Positions 44,435 through 50,351 of a stretch of 50,351 nucleotides of DNA are shown here, in pieces. A model generated the notes under the pieces. It was not told where the DNA came from, made no database searches, and saw only the letters and a list, made by a program, of their open reading frames with translations. The stretch comes from an uncultured Verrucomicrobiota bacterium (GTDB lineage: Bacteria; Verrucomicrobiota; Verrucomicrobiia; Palsa-1439): contig CAIKAP010000133.1 in NCBI GenBank assembly GCA_903825435.1, forward strand, positions 1 through 50,351, in the 5' to 3' direction. Position numbers and translations under genes: made by a program. The number at the start of each line of letters is the position of its first letter. The first letter of the stretch is position 1.

Positions 44435-45181
44435 TCAGAGCAGGCCGATTTCCTTGAGGCTGACGAAGTCAGTGTCGCGTCCGGCGGTGCGGCGGCCGAG
44501 GATGATGTGGTCGTGAACGTTGATGCCGAGCAGTTCGCCGGCTTTGACGAGGCGCTTGGTGATGGCGATGTCTTCGCTCGACGGCGTCGGGTCGCCGCTG
44601 GGGTGGTTGTGCGCCAGAATCACGTAGGCGGCGGAGGCGGTGATGGCATCCTTGAAGACTTCGCGTGGCTCGACGATGCTGGCGTTGAGTGAGCCGAGCG
44701 AGACGGCGCAGGTCTTGATGAAGGCGTTCTTGGTGTTGAGGAGGATGACGCGGAACGATTCACGGTCGAGCAGCCGCATCTCCTCGCGCACCAGTTCGGC
44801 GGCGTCGGCCGGCGTGGTGATGATCGGCTGGCGTTCGTGCACGCGTTCCCGCAAATGGCGCGCCAGCGTGAACGCGGCCTTCAGTTGGACGGCCTTCGTC
44901 TGGCCGACGCCTTTGACTTTCGCCACTTCGCCAAGCGGCGCGCGCGCCAGCGCATCGAGCGTGCGGAACTTCTTGATGAGTTCCTGAGCGACCTGTACCG
45001 CGGACATCCCCTTCGTGCCGGTGCGCAACAGGATCGCGATCAACTCGGCGTCGCCCAGCGCTTCCGGACCAAGTCGCGCGAGCCGTTCGCGGGGACGATC
45101 ATCCGCCGGCATGTCGCGGATCATGTAACGGAATTCCGGTCGGGCCTCGCCGATTCGCGGACGGGATTGGTCTTCGTTCAT
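44435..45181 (-). CDS. radC: RadC family JAB-domain protein
   Basis: 248 residues. An N-terminal helix-hairpin-helix part (RERLARLGPEALGDAELIAILL, VKGVGQTKAVQLKAA) precedes the JAB/MPN domain with the metal motif HNHPSGDPTPSSED near 193-206. GSLNASIVEPREVFKDAI is the usual block before it. The name suggests DNA repair, but the role is still unclear in bacteria. Its start overlaps the hflX stop by 4 bases. Confidence 0.95.
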   Translation of the reverse strand: MNEDQSRPRIGEARPEFRYMIRDMPADDRPRERLARLGPEALGDAELIAILLRTGTKGMSAVQVAQELIKKFRTLDALARAPLGEVAKVKGVGQTKAVQLKAAFTLARHLRERVHERQPIITTPADAAELVREEMRLLDRESFRVILLNTKNAFIKTCAVSLGSLNASIVEPREVFKDAITASAAYVILAHNHPSGDPTPSSEDIAITKRLVKAGELLGINVHDHIILGRRTAGRDTDFVSLKEIGLL

Positions 45182-46467
45182 TCCCTCTCCATTTCCGTCA
45201 CGAACGGCGTCAACTCACTCGCCAACACCTTCGGGATTTGCGCTTTCAACACCACCTTGTCATCCACGTCCTCGCGGGCGGTGACGTGGCCGCTGCGGTA
45301 GATCAGCGCGATCGTCTTCAACCGCTGTTGGGGGATCGAGAGCGTGACGTTGACGCGGCGGTCGGCCAGACAATTGGCGATCTCGTGGAGCAACTCGGTG
45401 AGGTTATCGCCGTTCTTTGCGGAGATCGGCACGGCACGCGGGTACTCACGCAGGAATGTTTCCAGCGTCGGCGCTTCGGCGTCGAGTTTGTCCCGCTTGT
45501 TGAGCGCGAGCACCGTCGGTTTGCCGTTGGCGTTGATTTCTTCCAGCACGACCTCGACGGCCTTGATCTGGTCGCGCGCCTGCGGATGGCTCACGTCCAC
45601 GACGTGCAACAGCAGATCGGCATCGGCCACTTCCTCCAAGGTCGCCTTGAACGACTCGATCAGGCCGTGCGGCAGCTTGCGCAGGAACCCGACCGTGTCG
45701 CTAAGCAAAATATTCTGGTTGTTTGGCAACCGGACCTTGCGCGTCGTCGGGTCGAGTGTCGCGAAGAGTTTGTCCTCGGCCAGCACGTTCGCGCCGGTCA
45801 GCGCGTTGAGCAGCGTACTCTTGCCGGTGTTCGTGTAGCCGATGAGCGAGACCACCGGCCAGTGCAACCGTTGCCGGCCGCTCCGCTCGATGCGCCGGTT
45901 CTTTCGGACTTCCTCCAGGTCGCGTTTTAACCGCGTGATCTTTTCCTGGACGCGGCGACGGTCCACTTCGAGCTGTGTTTCACCGGGACCGCGCGTGCCA
46001 ATGGCGCCGTTTTGCCGCGACAAGTGAGTCCACATGCCGGTCAGTCGCGGGAGCATATATTCAAGCTGTGCCAGCTCGACTTGGATCTTGCCTTCGCGAG
46101 TCCGGGCGCGTTGCGCGAAGATGTCGAGGATGAGTTCGGTGCGGTCGAGCACCTTGACCTTCGCGCCGAACACCTCGCCGAGGTTGCGTCCTTGGGCGGG
46201 GGAAAGATCGTCGTCGAAGACAACGAGGTTGGCGGATTTCTCCTTGCAGAACGCGGCAATCTCGCTCGATTTGCCGCTGCCGATGAACGTGGCCGGGTTT
46301 GGCCGGTCGCGTTTCTGTTTGATGACTTCGAGAACTTCCGCCCCGGCGGTGCGGACGAGTTCGCGTAGTTCCGCGAGAGAATCTTCCAAGGCCCAGTGGT
46401 CGTGCCCCGACCGTTCCAAACCTACCAATACGGCGCGTTCCTGTAGTTCGGCCTGCGTGTCGTGCAT
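45178..46467 (-). CDS. hflX: ribosome-associated GTPase HflX
   Basis: 429 residues from the ATG at 46467. The N-terminal HflX domain has NPATFIGSGKSSEIAAF and VVFDDDLSPAQGRNL, then GTRGPGETQLEVDRRRV. The GTPase has G1 GYTNTGKST near 208-216, DTVGFLRKLPHGLIESF and NKRD. It splits stalled or stressed ribosomes. The start lies 2 bases after the stop of a truncated miaA, the usual partner of hflX. A longer frame upstream overlaps that fragment and was not used. Confidence 0.95.
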   Translation of the reverse strand: MHDTQAELQERAVLVGLERSGHDHWALEDSLAELRELVRTAGAEVLEVIKQKRDRPNPATFIGSGKSSEIAAFCKEKSANLVVFDDDLSPAQGRNLGEVFGAKVKVLDRTELILDIFAQRARTREGKIQVELAQLEYMLPRLTGMWTHLSRQNGAIGTRGPGETQLEVDRRRVQEKITRLKRDLEEVRKNRRIERSGRQRLHWPVVSLIGYTNTGKSTLLNALTGANVLAEDKLFATLDPTTRKVRLPNNQNILLSDTVGFLRKLPHGLIESFKATLEEVADADLLLHVVDVSHPQARDQIKAVEVVLEEINANGKPTVLALNKRDKLDAEAPTLETFLREYPRAVPISAKNGDNLTELLHEIANCLADRRVNVTLSIPQQRLKTIALIYRSGHVTAREDVDDKVVLKAQIPKVLASELTPFVTEMERE

Positions 46468-46469
46468 CT

Positions 46470-46643
46470 TCAACTTGTCTTCAGTTCCTCCAAAATTCTT
46501 TGTGCGGTTTTCGTCGGCGGTTCGTTCGCCGCCACCGCGACCCAACGTAGCCCCGGTTCGTGCCGAAACCAAGTCATTTGTCGCTTCGCCAACTGACGGG
46601 TGCGCACCTTAATGATGATCGCTACCGCCTCGGCCTTCAAGAC
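46470..46643 (-). pseudogene. miaA: miaA 3' remnant (tRNA dimethylallyltransferase C-terminus)
   Basis: 57 codons plus stop. The reading VRTRQLAKRQMTWFR is the conserved C-terminal signature of MiaA, which modifies A37 of tRNAs reading UNN codons, and the frame ends two bases before hflX as in the usual miaA-hflX order. Upstream the frame meets TGA at 46644-46646 and then TAG, and no other frame continues the homology, so about 80 percent of the gene is missing. The homology break is near 46645. A complete miaA could exist elsewhere. Confidence 0.8.
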
Positions 46644-46667
46644 TCAAAAGGAAACCTAACCGGATAG

Positions 46668-46814
46668 ACAGCAAATTACTTGGACAGAATTCAAATCTTC
46701 AACCGCCGTGATGAATTGTTGGGATGGTATGACCAAGGCAAAAATGTCACTTTCAATCGTAGAGGAGAGAGGATTGGAATTGGAAACGTGGTCACTCGAT
46801 TGTTGTCTTTTTAA
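46668..46814 (+). pseudogene. fragment of a protein C-terminus
   Basis: An open stretch from after a TAG at 46665 to the TAA at 46812. It reads YLDRIQIFNRRDELLGWYDQG then TFNRRGERIGIGNVVTRLLSF. The FxRRxELLGWYD...TFxRRGxRIGxGN pattern looks like a real repeat-bearing protein end, not random AT-rich sequence, but no ribosome site or good start exists (TTG at 46680). The family is not recognised. Confidence 0.4.
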
Positions 46815-47061
46815 TTCTGTCGTAACTTGCTTCTGCTGCTAACAATTTACAGAATCTTCTGTGGCAAAGGTATGCTATAAAAAGAAAAACCAACCCCAAA
46901 ATCTGTTTTCGTTTATCGGTTGTGCTCCCCTCATTGCCTTTCAGCACAGCACGCGGCCATCTCCTTCAGAAATCGCTCGCTCTTGAGCACTTTCTTCTTC
47001 CACCCAATCGCTAAAAATTGAGTTGATCGTTCATCCCCCTCTTTTCTCAAAAACCTAGAGA

Positions 47062-47075
47062 AAGGGCGAGCCCTT
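47062..47075 (-). terminator. possible intrinsic terminator
   Basis: A small hairpin, AAGGGC-TC-GCCCTT on the minus strand, followed by TTCTCTAGGTTTTTG. It lies 11 bases beyond the stop of the 68-codon minus-strand frame. The stem is short and the T-run is interrupted, so support is modest. Confidence 0.4.
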
Positions 47076-47085
47076 CAGAGCTTCC

Positions 47086-47292
47086 TTAAATGTAGTATCT
47101 CTTGCTTTTTGCATTCTCTTCTTTTTTTCGTGATGCAGAGGCATTGTCCCCTTTGCTCTTAAGAATTCCCGACAACGCCAGGCAAATAGTGGAAACTCCA
47201 ACAATGATGCATCCTACAACTATTTGGTTGTTGTGCAGCCAATTTGAAACGTCGCGAAAGAGATCCTGATTCACAAGCGAACTATCTAACAT
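47086..47292 (-). CDS. possible small single-helix membrane protein
   Basis: 68 codons. A central membrane helix (IVVGCIIVGVSTICLALSGIL) is flanked by a polar N-terminus (VNQDLFRDVSNWLHNN) and a Lys/Glu-rich C-terminus. No strong ribosome site precedes the ATG (GTGAGAA only). A hairpin 11 bases after the stop slightly supports expression. It could be part of a lost mobile element or toxin-like cargo, but nothing in the sequence proves this. Confidence 0.4.
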   Translation of the reverse strand: MLDSSLVNQDLFRDVSNWLHNNQIVVGCIIVGVSTICLALSGILKSKGDNASASRKKEENAKSKRYYI

Positions 47293-47389
47293 TTCTCACT
47301 AAACAAGACGCGAAAAAAGGCGCTCCTCCCGCTGGCGTTTTCACAAAACATTTAGACCTAACGGGCTTTCACATTTAGTTTTCCGTTGA

Positions 47390-47494
47390 ATGCACGAAGA
47401 AATCCTGTTCACCCATTTTACTAAACAGGGATACAAAGGCTACGATTCGCCGTTGACAAAGCTGGCGGTTGACGGGCATCGTGCCGTGCAATGA
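47390..47494 (+). CDS. short frame coupled to lolC, perhaps the 3' remnant of a lost gene
   Basis: 34 codons from the ATG at 47390; the TGA at 47492 overlaps the lolC ATG as ATGA, the same coupling used by intact genes here. The last part reads GYKGYDSPLTKLAVDGHRAVQ in two segments. No ribosome site is seen and a TGA lies directly before the ATG. It is most simply the tail of a gene once upstream of lolC whose main body was lost with the miaA front half. A functional micro-ORF controlling lolC is possible. Confidence 0.35.
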   Translation: MHEEILFTHFTKQGYKGYDSPLTKLAVDGHRAVQ

Positions 47495-48729
47495 CGCGAC
47501 TTCCCTTTGAGCTTTTCCTCGGATTCCGGTATCTGAAGCCGAAGCGGACGTTCGTGTCTGTCATCACGCTGATCTCGCTGGCGGGTGTCATCATCGGCGT
47601 GTGGGCGCTCATCGTCGTGATCTCGGTGATGAGCGGGTTCGACCGCGAGTTGCGCGGTAAACTTATGGGTATGCACGCCCACGTCAATGTCACCGGCGGC
47701 GTGATCCCGAAGGGCGAGGAATTGACGGCGTCGCTCCTGAAAGAGCCGCGAGTGAAGGCGGCGTCGCCGTTTGTGATGGGGCTGGTGCTGCTCGAGTTCA
47801 ACAAGCGTGTCGCCACGCCGTACCTGAAGGGGATTGACCCGAAACGCGAAGTGCAGGTCAGCAAGCTCGGCGAGTACATCGCCGACGGCCGCGGCAAGCT
47901 CGATCTCGATGGCGAGAAAGTCGTCATCGGCCGCGAGATGGCGTCGCAGTGCGGCATCTATCTTGGTGACAAGATCACCGTCTATTCGCCGCGCACCATC
48001 GAGAAGAAAGGCGAGGAAGTTTATCTCCCGATGGAGTTAACCGTCACCGGCATCTTCCACTCCGGCATGTTCGAGTACGATGTTGGCCTTATCTTCACCT
48101 CCGTGGAAACAGCGCAGGAACTCTACAACCTCCACAACGAAGTTCACGGCATCGAGTTGATGACCGACGACCCGTTTGCCGGGGCGAAGGAAGTCGCCGA
48201 CAACTTGAACAAGAAGCTGCCCATCGGATTGCGCGCGCAGACGTGGGCCGAGCAGAATCAACGCATCCTCGGCGCCATTCAGGTCGAGAAGGCGACGATG
48301 TTCTTTATTCTGTTGCTGCTGGTGGTGGTGGCGGCGTTCTGCATCATGAGCACGCTGATCACCTCGACCGTCCAGAAGACGCGCGAGATCGGCGTCCTCA
48401 AGGCGCTCGGTGCGACCGGTGGCCAAATCTCGCGGTTGATTCTCGTCCAAGGTTTTATTGTCGGCGTGTTCGGCGTGCTGGTCGGCGCCGGGTTGGGCTT
48501 GCTGACCATTCACAACTTGACGCCGATTCAGGATTTTCTTTCCCGCGTGCTCGGCGTCGAGGTGTTTCCGCGCGAGATTTACAACTTCACACAGATCCCT
48601 GCGCACCTCGCGTTGCGCGACGCGCTGACCATCACCGTCTCGGCCTTGTTGATCTGCACGCTCGGCGGCTTGATCCCCGCGCTCTGGGCCGCCAAGCTCG
48701 AACCCGTGGAGGCGTTGCGCCATGACTAG
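47491..48729 (+). CDS. lolC: lipoprotein-releasing ABC transporter permease LolC/LolE type
   Basis: 412 residues. FELFLGFRYLKPKRTFVSVITLISLAGVIIGVWALIVV (read as two pieces) is the LolC/E opening with the first membrane helix. A large periplasmic domain follows, then three helices after residue 268 with STVQKTREIGVLKALGAT and EPVEALRHD at the end, typical of FtsX-fold permeases. With LolD it extracts mature lipoproteins from the inner membrane. Only one permease gene is present, so it probably forms a homodimer (LolF-like). No ribosome site is evident; coupling to the preceding short frame may help. Confidence 0.92.
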   Translation: MTRLPFELFLGFRYLKPKRTFVSVITLISLAGVIIGVWALIVVISVMSGFDRELRGKLMGMHAHVNVTGGVIPKGEELTASLLKEPRVKAASPFVMGLVLLEFNKRVATPYLKGIDPKREVQVSKLGEYIADGRGKLDLDGEKVVIGREMASQCGIYLGDKITVYSPRTIEKKGEEVYLPMELTVTGIFHSGMFEYDVGLIFTSVETAQELYNLHNEVHGIELMTDDPFAGAKEVADNLNKKLPIGLRAQTWAEQNQRILGAIQVEKATMFFILLLLVVVAAFCIMSTLITSTVQKTREIGVLKALGATGGQISRLILVQGFIVGVFGVLVGAGLGLLTIHNLTPIQDFLSRVLGVEVFPREIYNFTQIPAHLALRDALTITVSALLICTLGGLIPALWAAKLEPVEALRHD

Positions 48730-49399
48730 CCCGATCCTCACCGCGAGCGGTCTCCGAAAAATCTACACGATGGGCAAACGCGCCGTCGAAGTCCTTCAAG
48801 ACATCAACCTCGAAGTACGCTCCGGCGAAGTGCTCGTCATCGTCGGTGCCTCCGGCGCCGGCAAGAGTACCCTGTTGCACCTGCTCGGCGGCCTCGACAC
48901 GCCCACCGCCGGCGAAGTGATAATGGACGGCAAATCTCTGTTCCAGAAATCCGCCGCCGAGCGCACGCGCTTGCGCAACGAACAGATCGGATTTGTTTTC
49001 CAATCCTACAACCTCCTGCCCGAACTCGACGCGTTGGAAAATGTCTGCCTGCCCGGCCTGCTTGGTGCGCGCCGCACTGACGGCTTGGTGGAGCGGGGGA
49101 CGGACCTGCTCAAGGCCGTCGGCCTCGGCGACCGCCTCGAACATCGCCCAACGGAGTTGAGCGGCGGCGAACAGCAACGCGTCGCTATCGCGCGTGCGCT
49201 GGTGAACCAGCCGGGCCTGTTGTTGGCCGACGAACCGACCGGGAACCTCGATTCCAGGACCAGCGAAGCCATCCTCGACTTGCTTTGGCGTCTTCATACC
49301 GAACACAACACTACGATGATCATGGTGACGCACGACGAGCACATCGCCAAACGCGGTGAACGCATTCTGGAGATCAAAGACGGCAAGATCGTCAGCTAA
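48722..49399 (+). CDS. lolD: lipoprotein-releasing ABC transporter ATPase LolD
   Basis: 225 residues, overlapping the lolC stop by 8 bases. Walker A GASGAGKST at 42-50, Q-loop VFQSYNLLPELDALENV, signature LSGGEQQRVAIARAL near 142, Walker B LLLADEPTGNLD near 163, and the switch His in MVTHDEH. It powers lipoprotein release to LolA. The length and the NLLPELDALENV block are those of LolD rather than MacB. Confidence 0.95.
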   Translation: MTSPILTASGLRKIYTMGKRAVEVLQDINLEVRSGEVLVIVGASGAGKSTLLHLLGGLDTPTAGEVIMDGKSLFQKSAAERTRLRNEQIGFVFQSYNLLPELDALENVCLPGLLGARRTDGLVERGTDLLKAVGLGDRLEHRPTELSGGEQQRVAIARALVNQPGLLLADEPTGNLDSRTSEAILDLLWRLHTEHNTTMIMVTHDEHIAKRGERILEIKDGKIVS

Positions 49400-49506
49400 C
49401 TTGCTCATGCACTTACATTGTTTGACTTTCTCTGGTGCCATCCTTGAGCATGGCTTCTGGCTTTACGTTTGGCGCATTCGCTGTGGAATAAACGAATTTT
49501 TCAATA

Positions 49507-49538
49507 GGGGTATGCACTATAATACTCCAGCGTACCCC
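49507..49538. repeat. short inverted repeat before the IS1595-like remnant
   Basis: GGGGTA (49507-49512) and TACCCC (49533-49538) face each other about 20 bases before the first transposase codon. It could be part of the left end of the IS1595-like element, but no matching right end lies in the window. Confidence 0.35.
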
Positions 49539-49556
49539 ATAGTAGTGTTGGCGTGA

Positions 49557-49787
49557 ATGCCGGACTACCCCAAGACGGTGTTGGAATTGCATGACCCATT
49601 TCACAACGAGGCCGCTTGTCGCGACTACTTGGGAAGGTTACGCTGGCCGCATGGGTTTGTCTGCCCACGGTGTTAGGGCAGCGAGTCGTGGTAGACATTT
49701 CGCGGTCTGTTCTGCTGCCACACCTGTCAACATCAGGCTTCAGTGACCACGGGAACGCTCTTTGCCGACACCAATCACAGAAAGAGC
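49557..49787 (+). pseudogene. IS1595-family transposase N-terminal fragment
   Basis: Starting at the ATG at 49557 the frame gives DPFHNEAACRDYLGRLRWPHG, FVCPRC, a second CHTC pair and QASVTTGTLFADTNH, the zinc-ribbon N-terminus of IS1595 transposases. Two in-frame TAG codons (49674-49676 and 49692-49694) interrupt it, and the DDE catalytic part is absent: the homology ends near 49787, where the second transposase begins. TAG ends normal genes elsewhere in the window, so recoding is not a good explanation. Confidence 0.8.
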
Positions 49788-50231
49788 GGTTCACTTACCA
49801 CATCAACCTCGATTAGCGTGTCCGCCCCAACCATCCGCTACGCGCCCTCCACAAGCAGATTGATTTCACCTTCATCCGCGCCGCCGTCGCCAAGCGACAC
49901 GGGCGCAATGGCAACGAGTCGGTCGATCCCGCCATCATTCTCAATGTGATGTTCCTGTTGTTCTACGACAACGTCGCCAGTGAGTGTGAATTGATGAAGA
50001 TCGCCACGGAACGGCTCGATTACCTCTGGTTCCTAGGGCTACGAACTCGATGCTGTCGTGCCGCATCACAGCGTGCTCTCGAAGGCACGGCGGCGGCGGT
50101 TGTGGCGGGTCCAGATCCAAGACTGCCTGATCGCAGGGATCCAGAACATTCGGATCCTACTCAAACCGCGTCGTCCATTGGCGCAAACCAATGCGCAGGC
50201 GCAACGCAGCGCACGGAGTGGTGAAAATCGG
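49784..50231 (+). pseudogene. IS1182-like transposase remnant with internal deletion
   Basis: RFTYHINLD, an in-frame TAG at 49815-49817 where Gln is expected, then RVRPNHPLRALHKQIDFTF, VDPAIILNVMFLLFYDN and ERLDYLWFLG match the DUF772-type N-terminus of IS1182-like transposases. A one-base frameshift near 50037 leads to GYELDAVVPHHSVLSKARRR in the next frame. That frame then passes straight to LWRVQIQDCLIAGIQNIRILLK, which resembles the extreme C-terminus, so the catalytic middle is deleted at an Arg-coding repeat (GGCGGCGGCGG). Non-functional. No gene was recognised from 50231 to the window end. Confidence 0.7.
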
Positions 50232-50351
50232 TTGTTGGTAGCTCGACATTGCTGGGAGTCGTTGCACTGTGGCTCTGGGCGTAGCCACCAACCGATCAAT
50301 GTCACATTCAGTGAAAACTAAAACCCTGTGAGCATCCCTTGAAACACCACC

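Larger units (their letters stand above)
46647..47489. other. AT-rich scar region between miaA remnant and lolC
   Basis: About 840 bases, much more AT-rich than the flanks. It contains a protein-like fragment on the + strand near 46668-46814, a 68-codon frame on the minus strand with a hairpin after it, and a 34-codon frame coupled to lolC, each listed separately. Poly-A and poly-T runs occur at 46878-46890 and 47100-47130. No tRNA or transposase was recognised. It looks like a past insertion followed by deletion. Confidence 0.6.

Noticed and set aside
46468-46572. Longer HflX with 35 extra N-terminal residues
   Set aside because: These residues are an out-of-frame reading of the miaA remnant; HflX homology begins after the ATG at 46467.
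47454-47482. Promoter-like TTGACA before lolC
   Set aside because: No matching -10 box at a suitable distance; the hexamer is in the coding-like tail sequence.
49557-49820. Recoding of TAG as an amino acid, suggested by three in-frame TAG codons in transposases
   Set aside because: TAG is the normal stop of intact genes here (for example the GH95-like, DUF1080 and FHA-kinase genes), and the transposases also carry a frameshift and a deletion, so decay explains it.

Overview
The window is GC-rich chromosomal DNA from a Gram-negative bacterium. Its gene content fits the PVC superphylum, most likely Verrucomicrobiota (inference). It has two sulfatases, a DUF1080 protein, a GH78 rhamnosidase, a second six-hairpin glycosidase, a URO-D-type protein, archaeal-type ApgM, a fused transporter/spermidine-synthase-like protein, LolCD, and a complete mreBCD-mrdA-rodA rod-shape cluster. 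Many adjacent genes share a 4-base ATGA or GTGA stop/start overlap, so the genome is tightly packed and translationally coupled.

Layout. 0.2-1.8 kb: a small secreted protein and a URO-D family protein. 1.9-10.2 kb: a + strand carbohydrate cluster (membrane GT39-type protein, sulfatase, DUF1080 protein, GH78, GH95-like glycosidase with F5/8C domain) that probably attacks a sulfated, deoxysugar-rich glycan. 10.6-17 kb: single genes in mixed orientation (lipoprotein, spermidine synthase-like membrane protein, ferritin-like/receiver fusion, M50 protease with zinc ribbons, SYLF protein, ApgM). 17.1-23.3 kb: + strand operon with an NtrB/NtrC-type two-component pair, a GT39-type protein, a ZIP transporter, an unknown protein and a DUF4230 protein. 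23.8-25.2 kb: second sulfatase. 25.2-26.1 kb: Fe-SOD and a PGPGW-type membrane protein. 26.1-29.5 kb: - strand five-gene operon larB / unknown / larC / trm112-like / GT2. 29.6-36.5 kb: - strand rng, rodA, mrdA, mreD, mreC, mreB. 36.6-39.8 kb: SPFH protein, outer-membrane barrel, UbiA-type prenyltransferase. 39.8-44.4 kb: an apparently lower-GC insert with a helical unknown protein and a 1,313-residue FHA-kinase-TPR-WD40 protein. 44.4-46.5 kb: radC and hflX, behind a stump of miaA. 46.6-47.5 kb: an AT-rich scar with gene fragments. 47.5-49.4 kb: lolC and lolD. 49.5-50.35 kb: two decayed transposase genes (IS1595-like and IS1182-like) fused end to end.

Most worth following up: (1) a dispersed motif, CCGGAACA repeated at 11-base spacing, scattered over about 32 kb in genes and gaps; (2) the FHA-kinase-TPR-double-propeller protein and its HEPN-like partner inserted beside housekeeping genes; (3) an unknown gene placed between larB and larC with 4-base overlaps on both sides; (4) a ferritin-like domain fused to a receiver domain; (5) the miaA/lolC scar. 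No CRISPR array, rRNA or tRNA gene was seen. All assignments come from reading the sequence; no database search was possible.
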